From: Paraspadella gotoi
Lineage: Eukaryota > Chaetognatha
Assembly (NCBI GenBank): GCA_051294375.1
Contig: JBJCIZ010000239.1
Coordinates: 2,431,476-2,495,475 of the forward strand
Reading direction: 5' to 3'
Length of the DNA: 64,000 nucleotides
Shown: positions 23,050 through 35,299 of the stretch, piece after piece
How positions within the stretch are numbered: the stretch's first letter is position 1
Layout: every line of letters begins with the position of its first letter
Notes under the pieces: model-generated
Seen by the model: the letters and a program-made list of their open reading frames with translations, nothing else
Told to the model about the DNA's origin: nothing
The model's database searches: none
Made by a program: the position numbers and the translations under genes

Positions 23050-26000
23050 ATGGAGGCAGAGATGAGCGTGGGCGACGTGATGGCGTTGGGCGGAAAGGAA
23101 GAAGAGATGGAGTGGCTTCGAGGGATCGACGAAGACACGGAAGAGATGGAGACGGGGGAAGAGGACGGAAAAGAGTTGAGGTTGGACGAAGTGAAAAACT
23201 TCGTTGAGAAACTTGGACTCGACAAAAAGGGAGAAAAGGGGAAGACTAAAAAGATTAAGAAGGATGGAAAGACGGTGATCAAAAAGGAGGGAGAAAAGAA
23301 GACGCAAAAAGAAGATTCTCGGATGAAAATATCGATGGATAAAAAGTCGCCGGAATCTCGGCTAGAAAAGACTCCTAATTCTAAACGAAAAAAGACCGCG
23401 CTCGATCGTTCCAACGAGACGATTCGGTCAAACGCATTGGGAGAACAGACACCCGCTTCGAAAAATAAAAATGACAAAAAGGCGAAGAAAAAAAACACGA
23501 CGCCGAAAAAAGACGGGACGAGCGAGTCTCCAAATACGTTTTCCGTTTCGACTGTAGCTCGTTGGATAAGTAGTCACAAAGTTCGTCGTCACCCCATGAT
23601 CCAACCCGGAGGTCGTTGGTTCGATCAAACTCCCGAGGATCCCCTCGTCTCCGCCGATGACGATCTTCCCTCGCGAGACTGCTTCGAAAAAATACAAGAA
23701 TTCGCTTCCACGTTGTTGAAGGGCGAATCCGCCAGTTATCAGCAGAGGAAAAACTCTTTCATGAAGGGGGACATGGCCTTCATAGGCAAGGTGATCAATA
23801 CGGGAGTCTTGAAGGACAAAACCGCGGCGCAAACGTTGTTGATCCAAGAGTCTCCCGTTCACACTCTCGATAATCTCGACGCTCTGGTTGGCATCGTGAA
23901 AAAGAAGGGACGACGAGAGGCTCTGATGGCGATGTCGACGCTCAAGGATCTCTTCGTCGCGGATTTGATTCCGCCCGACAGAAAATTGGTTCAGATGGAA
24001 CGACGACCCTTGACCAAACTAGACCGGATCGTGAGCGGCAACGTTGACGCGAGAGAAAAACGTCTCGTCCTTTGGAAATTCGAAGACGAATTAAAGAGGA
24101 GGTTTCTCGATTACGTCAAAGCGATCGATGTTTTGTTGAAGGACACTCTCGAGGAAAGCAGAAAACAGGCACTGAGCGTTAACTTTGATCTTCTCTGCAA
24201 CACTCCCGAGCAGGAGACCACGTTGCTGGAAATGCTGGTTAACAAATTGGGCGATCCCAGTTATAAAGTGGCCTCCAAAGTCGTTCACCTCTTGAACAAA
24301 CTCATTCAAGAGCATCCGGACATGGATTCGATCGTAGTGAAGAGGGTCGAAGTTCTCCTTTTCCGTCCCAACGTCAAGCAAAAAGCACAATATTATTCCC
24401 TTTGTTTTCTCAACGGCCTCGTTCTGAGCAAGCGGAAATCCGCACTGGCCCAGTCTTTGATCTCGATTTACTTTTGTTGTTTCAATCGCTACGTCAAAGC
24501 CGGGGAAGTCAACTCCAAGATGTTAACCGCCCTGCTGTTGGGCGTTAATCGCGCCTTTCCCTTTTGCGAAAACTTGGATGCCGAGATCGAGACTCACCTT
24601 CAAACCATCTTTCGCGTTGTTCACACCGCACATTTTAACGTTTCGGTTCAGGCTCTTATGTTGCTCTTTCAAATCGTCGGGACGCGGGAAGAAATTCAAG
24701 ATCGATTCTACCGCGCCCTCTACGTTAAGCTCTTTGACGCAGAGCTGGAGCGGAGCGCTTATCAAGCGATGTTCCTCAATCTCGTCTACAAGTCGTTGAT
24801 GAGGGACGAAGCGGAGAAGAGAGTCAAGGCTTTCGTCAAACGGTTGCTGCAGATCGCCAATCAACATTCGCCTCCCTTCATTTGCGGGTGTCTCCTGGTT
24901 CTGGGACGGGTATTGAAGAAGCACGGCTCGATTTTGTCCGCTGCAAAGTTCCGATCGGCCAAGGACGCGATGGCTGCCGAGGAATCGGAGAGCGACGAAG
25001 AACACTTTGTCGATATTGAAGACGAGACGGATGGAACGGCTCTGCCTAAAAAATCATCAAACGCGGAAAAGGCGTCTTGGCTTCATCGTAAAAATTACGC
25101 GGATTCAAAGATTGGATCCGTGGGAAAGTCCTACGACCCCATTAATCGCAATCCGCTCTACTGCGGCGCGGAGCACGCCCTCGTCTTTGAATTAAACCGA
25201 CTGGCGCATCATTTTCACCCTTCCGTCTCGTTGTTCGCTCGAGAAATATTGACTGAAAACGATTTGGAATACAAAGGCGATCCTCTGACGGACTTTTCGT
25301 TGTCTCGCTTCCTAGAGAGATTCGTCTACAAAAATCCCAAGACGATCGCGACTCTGGACAAAAACCGGTGGGCGGCCGTGCAGAGTCGACGGAAACGCGA
25401 GGAGCCCGAAGGTGTCAAGCGCCTCGCCGTCAACAGCGAGGAATATCTTCGACTCGCCGACGAGGAAATTCCCGTCGACGAGAGATTCTTTCGTCAGTTT
25501 TTCAGTCAAAAACAAAGTCTCGCCGAAATGAAGAAGAAAGTCAAAGACGAAGAGTTGGACGACGTCGACGACGACGAGTTCGACGAGTTCCTTTCCGAAC
25601 ATCACAAGAACATCGACGAACACGAAGCGGATTTCGCCTCTGAAGCGGTCAGGGTCGGCGCTGCTAAGGCCGGGGCGAAGAAGAGAAAACGAGGTGATGA
25701 TGATGACGAAGAGGACGACGGCGACGACGACGAAGTCATGGACGACGAAGACTTCGACGACGACGACGACGACGACGATCTGGAATTCAACGACGACGAA
25801 TTGAAGGAAATGGACGAGGCGGTGGAGAGCACTATGGACGCCGAGTTGGACGCAGTTTTGAAAGGAGAGCGCGTCGAATCCGAGGCTGGATCTGAGGATG
25901 GATCCGATAATGACGATGATTTGAACGAAGAGCAAATATCCTTTTCGGATTCTGGAGATGAATTGGAGACGAAGGACGATGATAACGAGATTGAAACATC

Positions 26001-26421
26001 CAAGCCGAAGAAAAAATCCAAGACATTAAAGTCTTACTCTTGGGACGACGACGATGGCGACGACGACGACGACAACTACCCATTCGGAAAATCGTCCTCT
26101 TCGGTCGGCAAAAAATTCCACAAATCTAAATCAAAGGACGATCTCGCCGACCTATTTGCCGACGCCGAAGAGTTCAGCTACCTCCTCGACGAAAACGTCG
26201 ACGACACGCGCAAAGGCGGCAAGGGCGGAAAAGCTTTTGACATGCTCGGCGCGGGCGCGCTTAGCAATAAGGACAAGGCCAGCGTTAAGCAGTTACAATG
26301 GGAAGTGAAGCGAGATCAGTGGGTCCGCGGGGAAGATTGGCGTGGAAGAAAAAAAGGAGCCCAGTCGGGAAAGATGGTGAAAAAGAGAAGAGAAGTTAAG
26401 AGGATTAAGAAGGGAGACTGA
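23050..26421 (+). CDS. CEBPZ: ribosome biogenesis factor Noc1/CEBPZ (CBF/MAK21 family), intronless
   Basis: A single uninterrupted ORF of 1123 residues (human about 1050). Conserved blocks include MIQPGGRWFDQ, IQESPVHTLDNLDALVGIVKKKGRR, LLPP-type DLIPPDRKL, LVNKLGDPSYKVASKVVHLL, KAQYYSLCFLNGL, and the CBF/Mak21 core SKMLTALLLGVNRAFPF, NVSVQALMLLFQIVGTR, QAMFLNLVYKSL, PPFICGCLLVLGRVLK, RNPLYCGAEHALVFEL and FHPSVSLFAREIL. The C-terminus has long Asp/Glu runs (about 880-1050, encoded by GAC/GAT repeats) and a Lys-rich tail. Noc1 escorts pre-60S particles in the nucleolus; the vertebrate name also reflects CCAAT/HSP70 promoter binding. A 13-codon-unit upstream ORF (23027-23065) ends in TGA overlapping the in-frame ATG of Met5, so translation could begin at Met1 (23050) or Met5 (23062). 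Confidence 0.95.
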   Translation: MEAEMSVGDVMALGGKEEEMEWLRGIDEDTEEMETGEEDGKELRLDEVKNFVEKLGLDKKGEKGKTKKIKKDGKTVIKKEGEKKTQKEDSRMKISMDKKSPESRLEKTPNSKRKKTALDRSNETIRSNALGEQTPASKNKNDKKAKKKNTTPKKDGTSESPNTFSVSTVARWISSHKVRRHPMIQPGGRWFDQTPEDPLVSADDDLPSRDCFEKIQEFASTLLKGESASYQQRKNSFMKGDMAFIGKVINTGVLKDKTAAQTLLIQESPVHTLDNLDALVGIVKKKGRREALMAMSTLKDLFVADLIPPDRKLVQMERRPLTKLDRIVSGNVDAREKRLVLWKFEDELKRRFLDYVKAIDVLLKDTLEESRKQALSVNFDLLCNTPEQETTLLEMLVNKLGDPSYKVASKVVHLLNKLIQEHPDMDSIVVKRVEVLLFRPNVKQKAQYYSLCFLNGLVLSKRKSALAQSLISIYFCCFNRYVKAGEVNSKMLTALLLGVNRAFPFCENLDAEIETHLQTIFRVVHTAHFNVSVQALMLLFQIVGTREEIQDRFYRALYVKLFDAELERSAYQAMFLNLVYKSLMRDEAEKRVKAFVKRLLQIANQHSPPFICGCLLVLGRVLKKHGSILSAAKFRSAKDAMAAEESESDEEHFVDIEDETDGTALPKKSSNAEKASWLHRKNYADSKIGSVGKSYDPINRNPLYCGAEHALVFELNRLAHHFHPSVSLFAREILTENDLEYKGDPLTDFSLSRFLERFVYKNPKTIATLDKNRWAAVQSRRKREEPEGVKRLAVNSEEYLRLADEEIPVDERFFRQFFSQKQSLAEMKKKVKDEELDDVDDDEFDEFLSEHHKNIDEHEADFASEAVRVGAAKAGAKKRKRGDDDDEEDDGDDDEVMDDEDFDDDDDDDDLEFNDDELKEMDEAVESTMDAELDAVLKGERVESEAGSEDGSDNDDDLNEEQISFSDSGDELETKDDDNEIETSKPKKKSKTLKSYSWDDDDGDDDDDNYPFGKSSSSVGKKFHKSKSKDDLADLFADAEEFSYLLDENVDDTRKGGKGGKAFDMLGAGALSNKDKASVKQLQWEVKRDQWVRGEDWRGRKKGAQSGKMVKKRREVKRIKKGD

Positions 26422-26735
26422 AGACTAAAGCGTCGTTCTCCTCTTTCGATGCGTTGTTTGTGGTTTGAGATTCGTTAGTTCGTTTAGATAGTATGTTTGA
26501 TCGTTATCTTTTCAAACGTTGTTGAATTTTTACTTTTCAGATTCCATATTTGGGTCTGCTGACCATCTATGACGTGGGTCAGTAAGGAAAGAACTTTTTT
26601 TGAGCTACAAAGGAACTGTTATAACTTTTTTTGTGTTCAATGCATGTTGTGATGAGTTTTTGTTATTAACATACAGTTAACCCTGTCTAAGATTTACGGG
26701 AGGATTTGTTCGGCCGTGGACCCACTTAATTTCAT
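26422..26735. other. CEBPZ-ANAPC1 intergenic gap
   Basis: 314 bp. It contains acceptor-like sites TTTTCAG (about 26540) and AACATACAG (about 26676) upstream of the ANAPC1 ATG, so part is probably ANAPC1 5' UTR. Nothing else is recognisable. Confidence 0.45.
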
Positions 26736-29700
26736 ATGGCATCGACTTTCGAAAACCCTGATCTGTCACCAAACAACGGCCAACAAACAGCTTACAAGAT
26801 GATAGCAGCTGGAGAATCCAGAGTTTTCGTCCCTAACGTAAGATTTATTTCGTTCTGGTTAATGTAGTGCTAGGAAACGTAACAAATGCTATTTAATAGG
26901 TTGTTATTTGTTGGACATAAACTTTTTTTAGGGTTGCTCTTACAAAAAAAAAAAAAAATTTATTCTCAAATTGTTATTATTTAGGGAAGGCACATTCTTT
27001 CTTCTGATATGCACCCTGGCCGTCTTTTTTCGAGATCACATTTACAAAAGTGCAAGGAAGACGGCGATTTCGATTATTTTGAAACCCACAGCAAGTTTTC
27101 CCTCAGAAAAAGCGGTAAGTTTTCACTTTAGATTTCGTCGTCAATCGATTCGTCCATTTTTGTTTTCTTCTCAGCCAATCTCAGTTCCTCCAAAGTCAAA
27201 AGGAAAGAGTTTTGGCGCCGACGAGTCGATGCCACCGGCGTCACCGACGAGCTCTACGTTTTCGGCGACACTGTCATTTGGAGCCGCGAGGGACTTCACG
27301 GAAAGGGAATCTCCTCTTTGCAGACCGGAACTATCGTTCGTTCGCTCACGGTCGACACTCCGGTGCAAGATGCTCTGTGGACGAAATTCAAGGAACAATC
27401 CGAAGCGATTGACGGCGGGACGACGGAACCCGTTTCCTACGAAGAATACCTCGTCGTTTTGGAATCAACCATTTTGAGCGCCTACGCGGCGAAAGGGAAG
27501 ACTCACACCACCTTTCTCCCATTCCCTGTTTCTCGCGTGTGGCCCTTGAAGGATGGCTTGTTGGTCGAGCGCGACGCCGGCAAAAGTGGCGCCGCGGCCA
27601 ACGTTCTTTCCACTATGTTCACTCTGTCTCATCCATTGGACGAATTCAAGCCGATTCTCTCTCGCTCAACCGTCGGCGGCGCTTCGACTCCCCGAATGAA
27701 TTACGTGACCGATACGAACATCGAAGTCGTCTTCACGAGCCGAGATCCCTCCATCGTCGTCTTCTACGACAAACGAACCTCTCTCCATTCCATCTGGCTC
27801 GTCGAAGACTTCACCAACGATCCCGAGTCCTTCAACTTTCAGGGAATGGTCGGCGTCGTTTCCGGAGTCTCCAGTCCCATGACGCAATCCTCGAAAAGCA
27901 AATCTAGCATCGACCCCGCGCGTTCTTCGAAGAACAGTTCGACGTCGACAAATTCTCAAGGGTTGTTTCATCAGTCACCGTTGAGTCGAACTCTGCATTC
28001 GAGCACCATGTCGCGACTAACCGGCCTCTCGTCGAACACGCACTCGCCTCAGGTCTCGGGCTCTTTGGGTTCGCCCTTTCGCACGATGAACAGCCGATTG
28101 AACTCGCCGACTCAGTCGCGCCCTCAATCGCCGAGCATTTCGCACATGGCGTCGCTGACTCGATGTCAAACTCCGTCGCCTTCGCGGACCCACGTTCGTC
28201 TCGGCAACGCCAGTTTCAACTCTTTCGACGCCAGCGTCAATTTCACGCCTTCCAAGATGCTCTTTCGTCCCTGGACGCCGCGTACGGCGCGCGGGGCCAA
28301 CGCTTCGACGGTTGGAGAAAGTTTCTACGAGCAAGTGGAACCCCTTCCTCCCGAGGTGTTCATCGATCTCATTTGGACGGAGAATTTTGTCAGGAAAAAG
28401 TCCACCTCGAACCGTCGCGCGACCAAGGTCGATATAACAGTCGATTTCGCCAGGCAAAAGTATATCTGCTTCTTGATATCCGCCTCCCAAAATTTGATGA
28501 TGGTCAAATTCGAGGATTGCAACGAAAGTAAGCAATTGATCTTTGGATCCGTGACCAATGTTCCAGCTATTGACTTTGGCGTGGTCCGGCCTAAGTTGTT
28601 GGTGATATTGGACCCTTCACAATCTCTCATTCTGTACTCGGGAACTACTAAGATTGGGAAGATTTACGTTGGCGGTGACTTTGGCCAAGTTCAGTGGTCT
28701 CCATCCTTTACTGGAAGCCTCGTTACGAATCAAATTTTAAGCGCCATTCCTTCCCGCCTTACGATGGCCCTTAGACTCGGCAATCAAGAAAGGCAAATCC
28801 CTTCAACACCGAAGTGCCCTCCTTCGTCCAGCAATCGTCCTTCAGTATCCCCCACTCAGTTTGTCGTCTCCAACGTCTCCCCAGTTCCGACCGAACTCTC
28901 CGGGATTTCGTTGAAAACTTTGACGCAAGATTCGCCGATTGTCGGCGTCTTCAACAAAGTTCCAAATAATTCGGCGACGAAAAGTGACTCTGCAGCTCCG
29001 TTGTTCACCGCTATTCGAGAGACGCACGGAAGTAACTTGGTGATTGATCTCACCAACGGTTCGTCCATTTGCGTAAATCTTCCCGACATCGCATCTCATG
29101 CCGCCGTTCGCCTTTGCCTCGACGCATTGCTGTCCGTGCTGCCCAAAGATGTGTCCTTGTCCGCCTTGTCAAAATGGTATCTTCATCGAAACTCTCCCGG
29201 TGGTTATGCCATTTGTGGCACCTCGGAATGGGTCCTATTTTGCAAGTGGCTCATGTCCAGTTTGGGCTACGACCTCAAAGAATTACGAGTCTTCGGATCA
29301 GAGAGGGACGAGGAAAATGTTTCCCAGGAGCATAGTTTTTCGAAAAAGCTCAAACCCGCCGATTCTGGCGAAGGCGCGGACTGGGAAGCCTTGTTATCCA
29401 GCTCCACCGCATTCAATAACGACTTTCGGAGTCGCGAGGCTAACTTGTTACGCATGCCGAAATTGGAAGAGACGGCGAAAGACCAAAACTCATTTTCTTC
29501 CGAGCGCTCGGTCAATTCTAACCAATTTCTTTTCCCTTTCATTCCATCGATATTTTACGGATTTTACCTCGTATATGAAGAATTGAAACTCGGCGCGAAG
29601 TCGCCCGACGATTTCAACTGCCTTCAATTGGCAACGCATTTGCTGCACATCCTGGCGGCCGACGTTGGCTTCGTCGAATACCTGGCCGAATTCGAAAGGG

Positions 29701-32700
29701 ACAAACCGGAACTTGTTTCAACCGGTCGCCCACTCGTCTCGAGGCCCATTGGTCCCGTCGATTTCCCCAAGCTCAACTTTCCCAGCTTCATTCCTCATCA
29801 GCCGATCGACGTTTATCAATGGCTGGATACGGCTTTGACTAATCCCCACAATTTGACGCCTCTTAATTTTATACCGAAAGTCACGGTTCTAACCCGACGA
29901 ATCGTCTCCACATATCTCCGTCTGGTAACTCAATTACATCCGGATTTAAAACTTGATTCGTTGCTGAGGCCGTTGAAGTCGACCCGAAAATTAGCTTCAC
30001 TGCCGACAAATCTTTCTGCCGATTCCGAACAAAGAGTTTTTGAATCGATCATCCTTCATTTTTCTCGCTTCGGGTTGAACCGGGAGGACGTGATGTCACT
30101 TCCCTTCGGAGTTTCCCTCTTGCCACTGGACGCCCTTTATCATTGCCGTCTAAAGCCGGCGGCGGATTGGCCGGAGCATGCCTTTCTTCTCATCGGCCGG
30201 GAAGACTTACTGGAATTGAAGCGACGGCAACGAAGCAACAACTGGAACTCGTCGACCAACTCGTTCAACTTGACTAAAATTAAGAACACGATCATGACCA
30301 AAGACGATGAGCAGGACGGCATGGAGATCGTGGACAGCCAACTGCTTCGAATGCTCTACAAGGAAGACCTTCGCGTACAGGAAGCCCGCAAACTCTTGCA
30401 ATCTTCCAAACCCGTCGTTATCAATATCGCTCAACGGGCGGAGGTGTCCGATCATGAATTCGTCGAGGAACAAGAGCGTTGTCTTTCTGCATTTTGCGTG
30501 AGAACGATGGCGTTGCCGATCGGACGGGGCATCTTTACATTGCACACGACCACGCCCATCATCACGGAGACGCTGCCGGTTCCCAATCTCAATCTGACCG
30601 GTCGCGCTTTGCCACGGAACACGACGGTCGAGCTCACGCACATAGAAGTCCCGGCCAATATGAGTGCCTGGCCCGCCTTTCACAACGGCGTCGCGGCGGG
30701 ACTTAAATTGGTGGCGCAACAATCTGCCTCCGCTATTGCGTCGGCTTGGATAACCTTCAACTGCCCGAAATCCAACAATCTCACCAACGAACACGCCGGT
30801 TTGTGCTTCATTTAGTTTAGGGTTGCGACTGTTCTTGATTGGTTTTTAAAATTTTGTTTTAAGTCGAAATATGAAATGAATTAATATTTTATAAGTTATA
30901 CTTAATGTATCAGTGATATCCATTTGAAATTTATTAATAATGATGTATACAAGGTGATACACTGATACACGACAGACCGCCGCTAAAAAAAAATTATTTG
31001 CAAACATGTAAAGAATTTTTTAATCTGAAATTTTTTCTGTTGTAAAAACCTAAATTATTTATATATCCAAATTTTATATTGATGGTTTTGATTTGATATG
31101 ACAATGAGTGGAGAAAAGTTGCCTTCAAAATTGTGTTTCATTTTAAAACTCCATTTTTTTTCTTCAATCTGTTTGTTTAACTTTTTAAACATTTTTTTGA
31201 AAAAAATTATATTAATATCTTCTGAAAGCTCTTAAAAATATGAAGAGAATGGTATAATTAAAACTACTGTAATATAAAAATTAACCTATCCAGCTTTAAA
31301 TAAGAAAAGATAATCAAAATTAAAAAAATTATTAAATTAAAAAAATCTTAAAGAGCAGTTTTTGATTAATTATTAAATTATTGTAAACCATTTTAAGCTT
31401 TTTTATGATACCTATATAGTAAATAAACAATAATTGATGAATACATTATAATGAAAATAGGTCAGATATTTGAAAAAATATATTTTAGGGTTTTATTATT
31501 TCAATTTGGATTATCTTGATTAAACTAAAGCTGGTTAGGCTTATTTTCATGTTACAATATTCTTAAATATGTGTGTCACCTCGTATCTGTGAATATACAG
31601 TAAAAGTATTGAAAATCTAAGAATAATCTAAAAAAAGCTCCTCGTTCATTCTCTCAACTTATTTTTTCTCCAATCCATAGGATTTCTTATGGCCCTGGGT
31701 TTAAACGGTCATCTTTCCCGCCTCACAACGCTCAACATCCACGATTATCTTTGTCGCGAACATGATTTCACGGGCGTGGGTCTCCTTCTGGGCATCGCCT
31801 CTGCTCATATGGGAACAATGGACGTGGCCACGACGCGAGTTCTCTCCATTCACGTCGGCGCTTTGTTGCCGCCCACGTCTACCGAGCTGGACGTCTCCCA
31901 TCCGGTTCAAGTCGCCGCTGTGATGAGCATTGGCCTCGTTTTCGCCCAAACGGCTCATCGCCACATGGCCGAGATCCTTCTCGGCGAAATCGGCCGCCCT
32001 CCGGGACCCGAAATGGAAAATTGCGTAGACCGGGAGTCTTACTCCCTCGCTGCGGGATTGGCTTTGGGCTTCGTCATGTTGGGCAAGGGAAATAACGAGC
32101 GACACGGATTGTCCGATCTCAGCCTCTCCGATCAACTTTACCATTTGATGGTCGGCGGGACCCGACGACCCCCGACGGGACCCACGCGCGAGAGATACCG
32201 TTCACCGAGCTACCAGATTCGGGAAGGAAACTCCGTCAATACTGACGTCACTTCGCCTGGCGCCACGCTGGCTCTCGGAATGATGTTCTTTAAAACTGGG
32301 AATCAGGCGGTGGCTCAATGGATGGAGGCGCCTGACACGCAGTTTCTCCTCGAATTCGTACGCCCGGACTTTTTGCTTTTGAGAACGGTCGCCAGAGGGC
32401 TTATTTTGTGGGAGGAGGTCGCGCCGACGCTGGCCTGGCTGGAGTCGAATATTCCGGAAATAGTGCTCAGCAACACTTGGTCAGGTATTTATCCGGTTAT
32501 AGAGTGAAATAAGAGATTGACATAAGTAGCTTCCAATTAAGGTCAAAAGAAAAAAACACAGAGAGGGTAAAAGAATGTTCATTGTTCAAGCCTTGAATCA
32601 AGGTTACAGCTAATATCTTTATTTCCATATATTATAATATTTGTATAATAATTAACAATTTTTACAATTGATTATTAGGTGAAGAAGATTCCTGCTTTTC

Positions 32701-34276
32701 AATCAATATTGATCCCGACGTCGACATAGAGACCATGACCCAAGCTCGTCTTAATTTCGAAGCCGGCGCCTGCATGATCATTGGGCTGCGATTTGCCGGA
32801 ACCGCCAACGAGGCCGCTTTCAAACTGCTACACGGCGTAGCCTGCAAGCTGATCCGTTTACAACACAATCCCTCACATCCGGCCTCGACTTATGCGGGAA
32901 AAAATACAGTTGAATCTTGTCTCGTGACCGTCGTGGTTTCGCTGGCCATGGTCATGGCCGGATCGGGAAATCTCGAGGTCATTCGCATCTGCCGACTTCT
33001 TCACGCTCGTGTCGGTTCCGCCTACGCCAGTTATGTCACCTATGGCTCTCACATGGCCGTTCACATGGCGCTGGGTCTTCTCTTCATGGGCGGCGGGCGA
33101 TACACTCTAGGAAATTCCGGCACCGCGGTCGCCGCCATGCTGTGCGCGTTCTTTCCAAAGTGGCCCGTCCACTCCAACGACAACCGATATCATCTACAAG
33201 CGTTTCGTCATCTTTATGTCTTGGCGGCGGAGCGACGAATCTTTCTGCCAGTCGACGTCGATTCCCGTGATGGATGTTATGTTCCTATAGAACTCGAGTT
33301 TAAGGAAGATCCCTCCTACCTCGGCCCGACCAAATTCCAATTCATGGCTCCTTGCATGTTACCCGACCTCAACCTATTGCGGAAGATCTCCGTGAAGGAG
33401 CCTCGTTATTGGCCCGTTGAGTTCGAACGAGGAAAGAATTGGGACGCGTTGACGGGCATCCTCTCCAGATCCGGTGAGGTCTTTGTCAAAAGAAGGGCCG
33501 GGCACTTGAGTTACGAACAAGACCCCAAGGGTTATCGCAGCCAATTGATGCAAAGCTTCTCCAACGACGGACGCAACGTGCAAAGACTCAATCTGGATTC
33601 GTTGAAGAATCTTCGACATCTCTCTTCCGATGCGTGCGTTCAAGCCTTCGGTCGATTCTTCTGCTGCGCCCGACTCGGCGGCGAGTTGAAAGGTGGAGGC
33701 GCCTCTCGGGACGCCGAGGGAACGGACGCTCATCACGTACAAACGATGAGCTCCTTGTTGCAAGAATGCGTAGCTGATGAAAAGCCCGAAACCATGGCCG
33801 CGCAATTGCAGATGATACGCGCTGGGAATCTCGTCCACCGACTAGACTCTCCTGGCTCGGATTTCGACGCGCCGTCGCTGCTGCTGACGCTGACGCTTTG
33901 TCAATTGAAACTCGTCAAGACTTATGCGGCGTTGCTGGACGCGCGGCGCGACACGCTGCTTTCCGACTCGGAAACGTTTGTCTCTTCGAAATTCATTCGA
34001 GGTTCGTTGAATCTGATCTGCAGAAAGATGGAGGATATAATGAAGAAGACGGAGGGATCGAAGGATCGCCCGATTAGCCGGGATTCGATCCTCGCTCAAG
34101 ATGAGGAGAAATCTATTTTTCTCCGGAAAGCCTCTGAGATTTTGATCGATCTTCGATCAATCAATGAGAATGATTGTTCGAACGGCGAGCGAGTCGAAGA
34201 AGACGACGACGAGTCTCCGCTGTTTTTAAAAGCCTACTGTGATAATAAAAACTCCTTAACAAAGTTTGTCAGCTAA
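26736..34276 (+). CDS. ANAPC1: anaphase-promoting complex subunit 1
   Basis: Exons 26736-26837, 26985-27114, 27175-30798, 31681-32484 and 32679-34276 (phases 0, 1, 1, 1) give 2085 residues (human 1944). The N-terminal propeller region carries ELYVFGDTVIWS, MFTLSHPLDEFKPI, and a Ser/Pro-rich loop (SRPQSPSISHMASLTR) that in vertebrates is a mitotic phosphorylation loop. The middle includes QLIFGSVTNVPA, DDWEALLSS-like DWEALL, YELKL and LRVQEARKLLQSSKPV. The C-terminal proteasome/cyclosome repeats are very conserved: HNGVAAGLKL, GFLMALGLNGHLSRLTTLNI, LPPTSTELDVSHPVQVAAVM, GRPPGPEMENCVDRESYSLA, VTSPGATLALGM, SLAMVMAGSGNLEV and HMALGLLFMGGGRYTL. APC1 is the main scaffold of the APC/C ubiquitin ligase. 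Its last ~150 residues diverge and are charged. The largest intron (30799-31680) is AT-rich with no recognised element. Confidence 0.96.
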
Positions 34277-35299
34277 GGAACTGTTAAAAAAATAATTTGA
34301 ATACATCTGAATTTGAATACATTTGAATACATCTCGAATAAGTTTTTTTTCTATTTTGTGTTGGCTATGTTGAGTTGTAAGTTTTTATTTTTATTACATA
34401 TTTACCGTTATTTACCATTTAATTTTCCATTTATTTCAATTTTATTTCAATATTCTTTTTCCAGTAGTAAGCCAGATGTGGTTGTAAAAGTCTATCTATT
34501 TAGTTCCAAAATTTCATTCACACTTAAATTTTAAAGGCAAGAACATGAAAATTAACCGTACAAACGAAAGGACAAACAGTTCTAATTCGCTTCATTTTAC
34601 ATTCGCCGACTTGGGTTAGGAGTACAGTATAGGTTATTATAAGGGGGGGTTTGTTGCCTGTGATAAGATAGGCATATAACTAGGTACCAAAAGGTTCAGT
34701 GTTCATTAATATCTTACTTGATGATATGTTGACTTGACTTGGGGTAGTTTAGGGTAGGCTTAGGGACTAGGGAGTTTAGGGTAATTAGGTAATTCGGTAA
34801 CAACTTTTACCTTTTTTTTAATTGGTTAATATTAAATTTTACCCTAGATCTTTTAAGAATTCTCAATCTTAGACTTAGTTTTGCCGCACTGATTGCAGTG
34901 ATCTTATTTGAATTTTGGCTGCTTTTGAATCGTCTGCTTCAAGATATTGGTTCCTTGCATGCCTAGTTCAAGCTCGACGCTGATTGGAGGTGGTGTTTCA
35001 AAAGATGTCGTCTAGGAGAATTGAATGAACCATTACAATAGTGTTCATCATAGCATTCATATATAATAATACTTTATTTATTACGCTTACTTGTTAATTC
35101 ATTCTCTTCATGAACTTTTGGAATGGTTTAAATGCGAGTAATTTCTTGATAGTTATAAAATATAATTTTACAGAATGACACGTTGTGTTTGTGGAACCTT
35201 CCAAAACGGCCTGTTTGTAAACAAGCGAGGAAATAATCGTGGATAGATATTAATTATTATAAAAAATATTAATTAACCGCAACTTAATCATTCATTGCG
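34277..35299. other. ANAPC1-DNAJC4 intergenic region
   Basis: AT-rich, no coding sequence. It holds a broken copy of the MITE family (34594 to about 34830, listed separately). The stretch just before DNAJC4 contains GTTTGTAAACAAG-like palindromic sequence and TATTAATTATTATAAAA, but no promoter can be assigned. Confidence 0.5.
34594..34830. mobile_element. MITE family, copy C (interrupted or truncated)
   Basis: The left end ATTTTACATTCGCCGACTTG matches the MITE terminal repeat, in inverse orientation relative to copies A and B. The G-rich block (TTTAGGGTAATTAGG) that should follow directly is displaced about 115 bp by unrelated sequence, and GACTTGGG occurs at both edges of that stretch, as if something inserted there. 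The distal terminal repeat is not recognisable. Confidence 0.5.

Noticed and set aside
25312-25935. 207-codon minus-strand frame, Val/Phe-rich
   Set aside because: Mirror of the GAC/GAT repeats coding the acidic part of CEBPZ; composition alone explains it.
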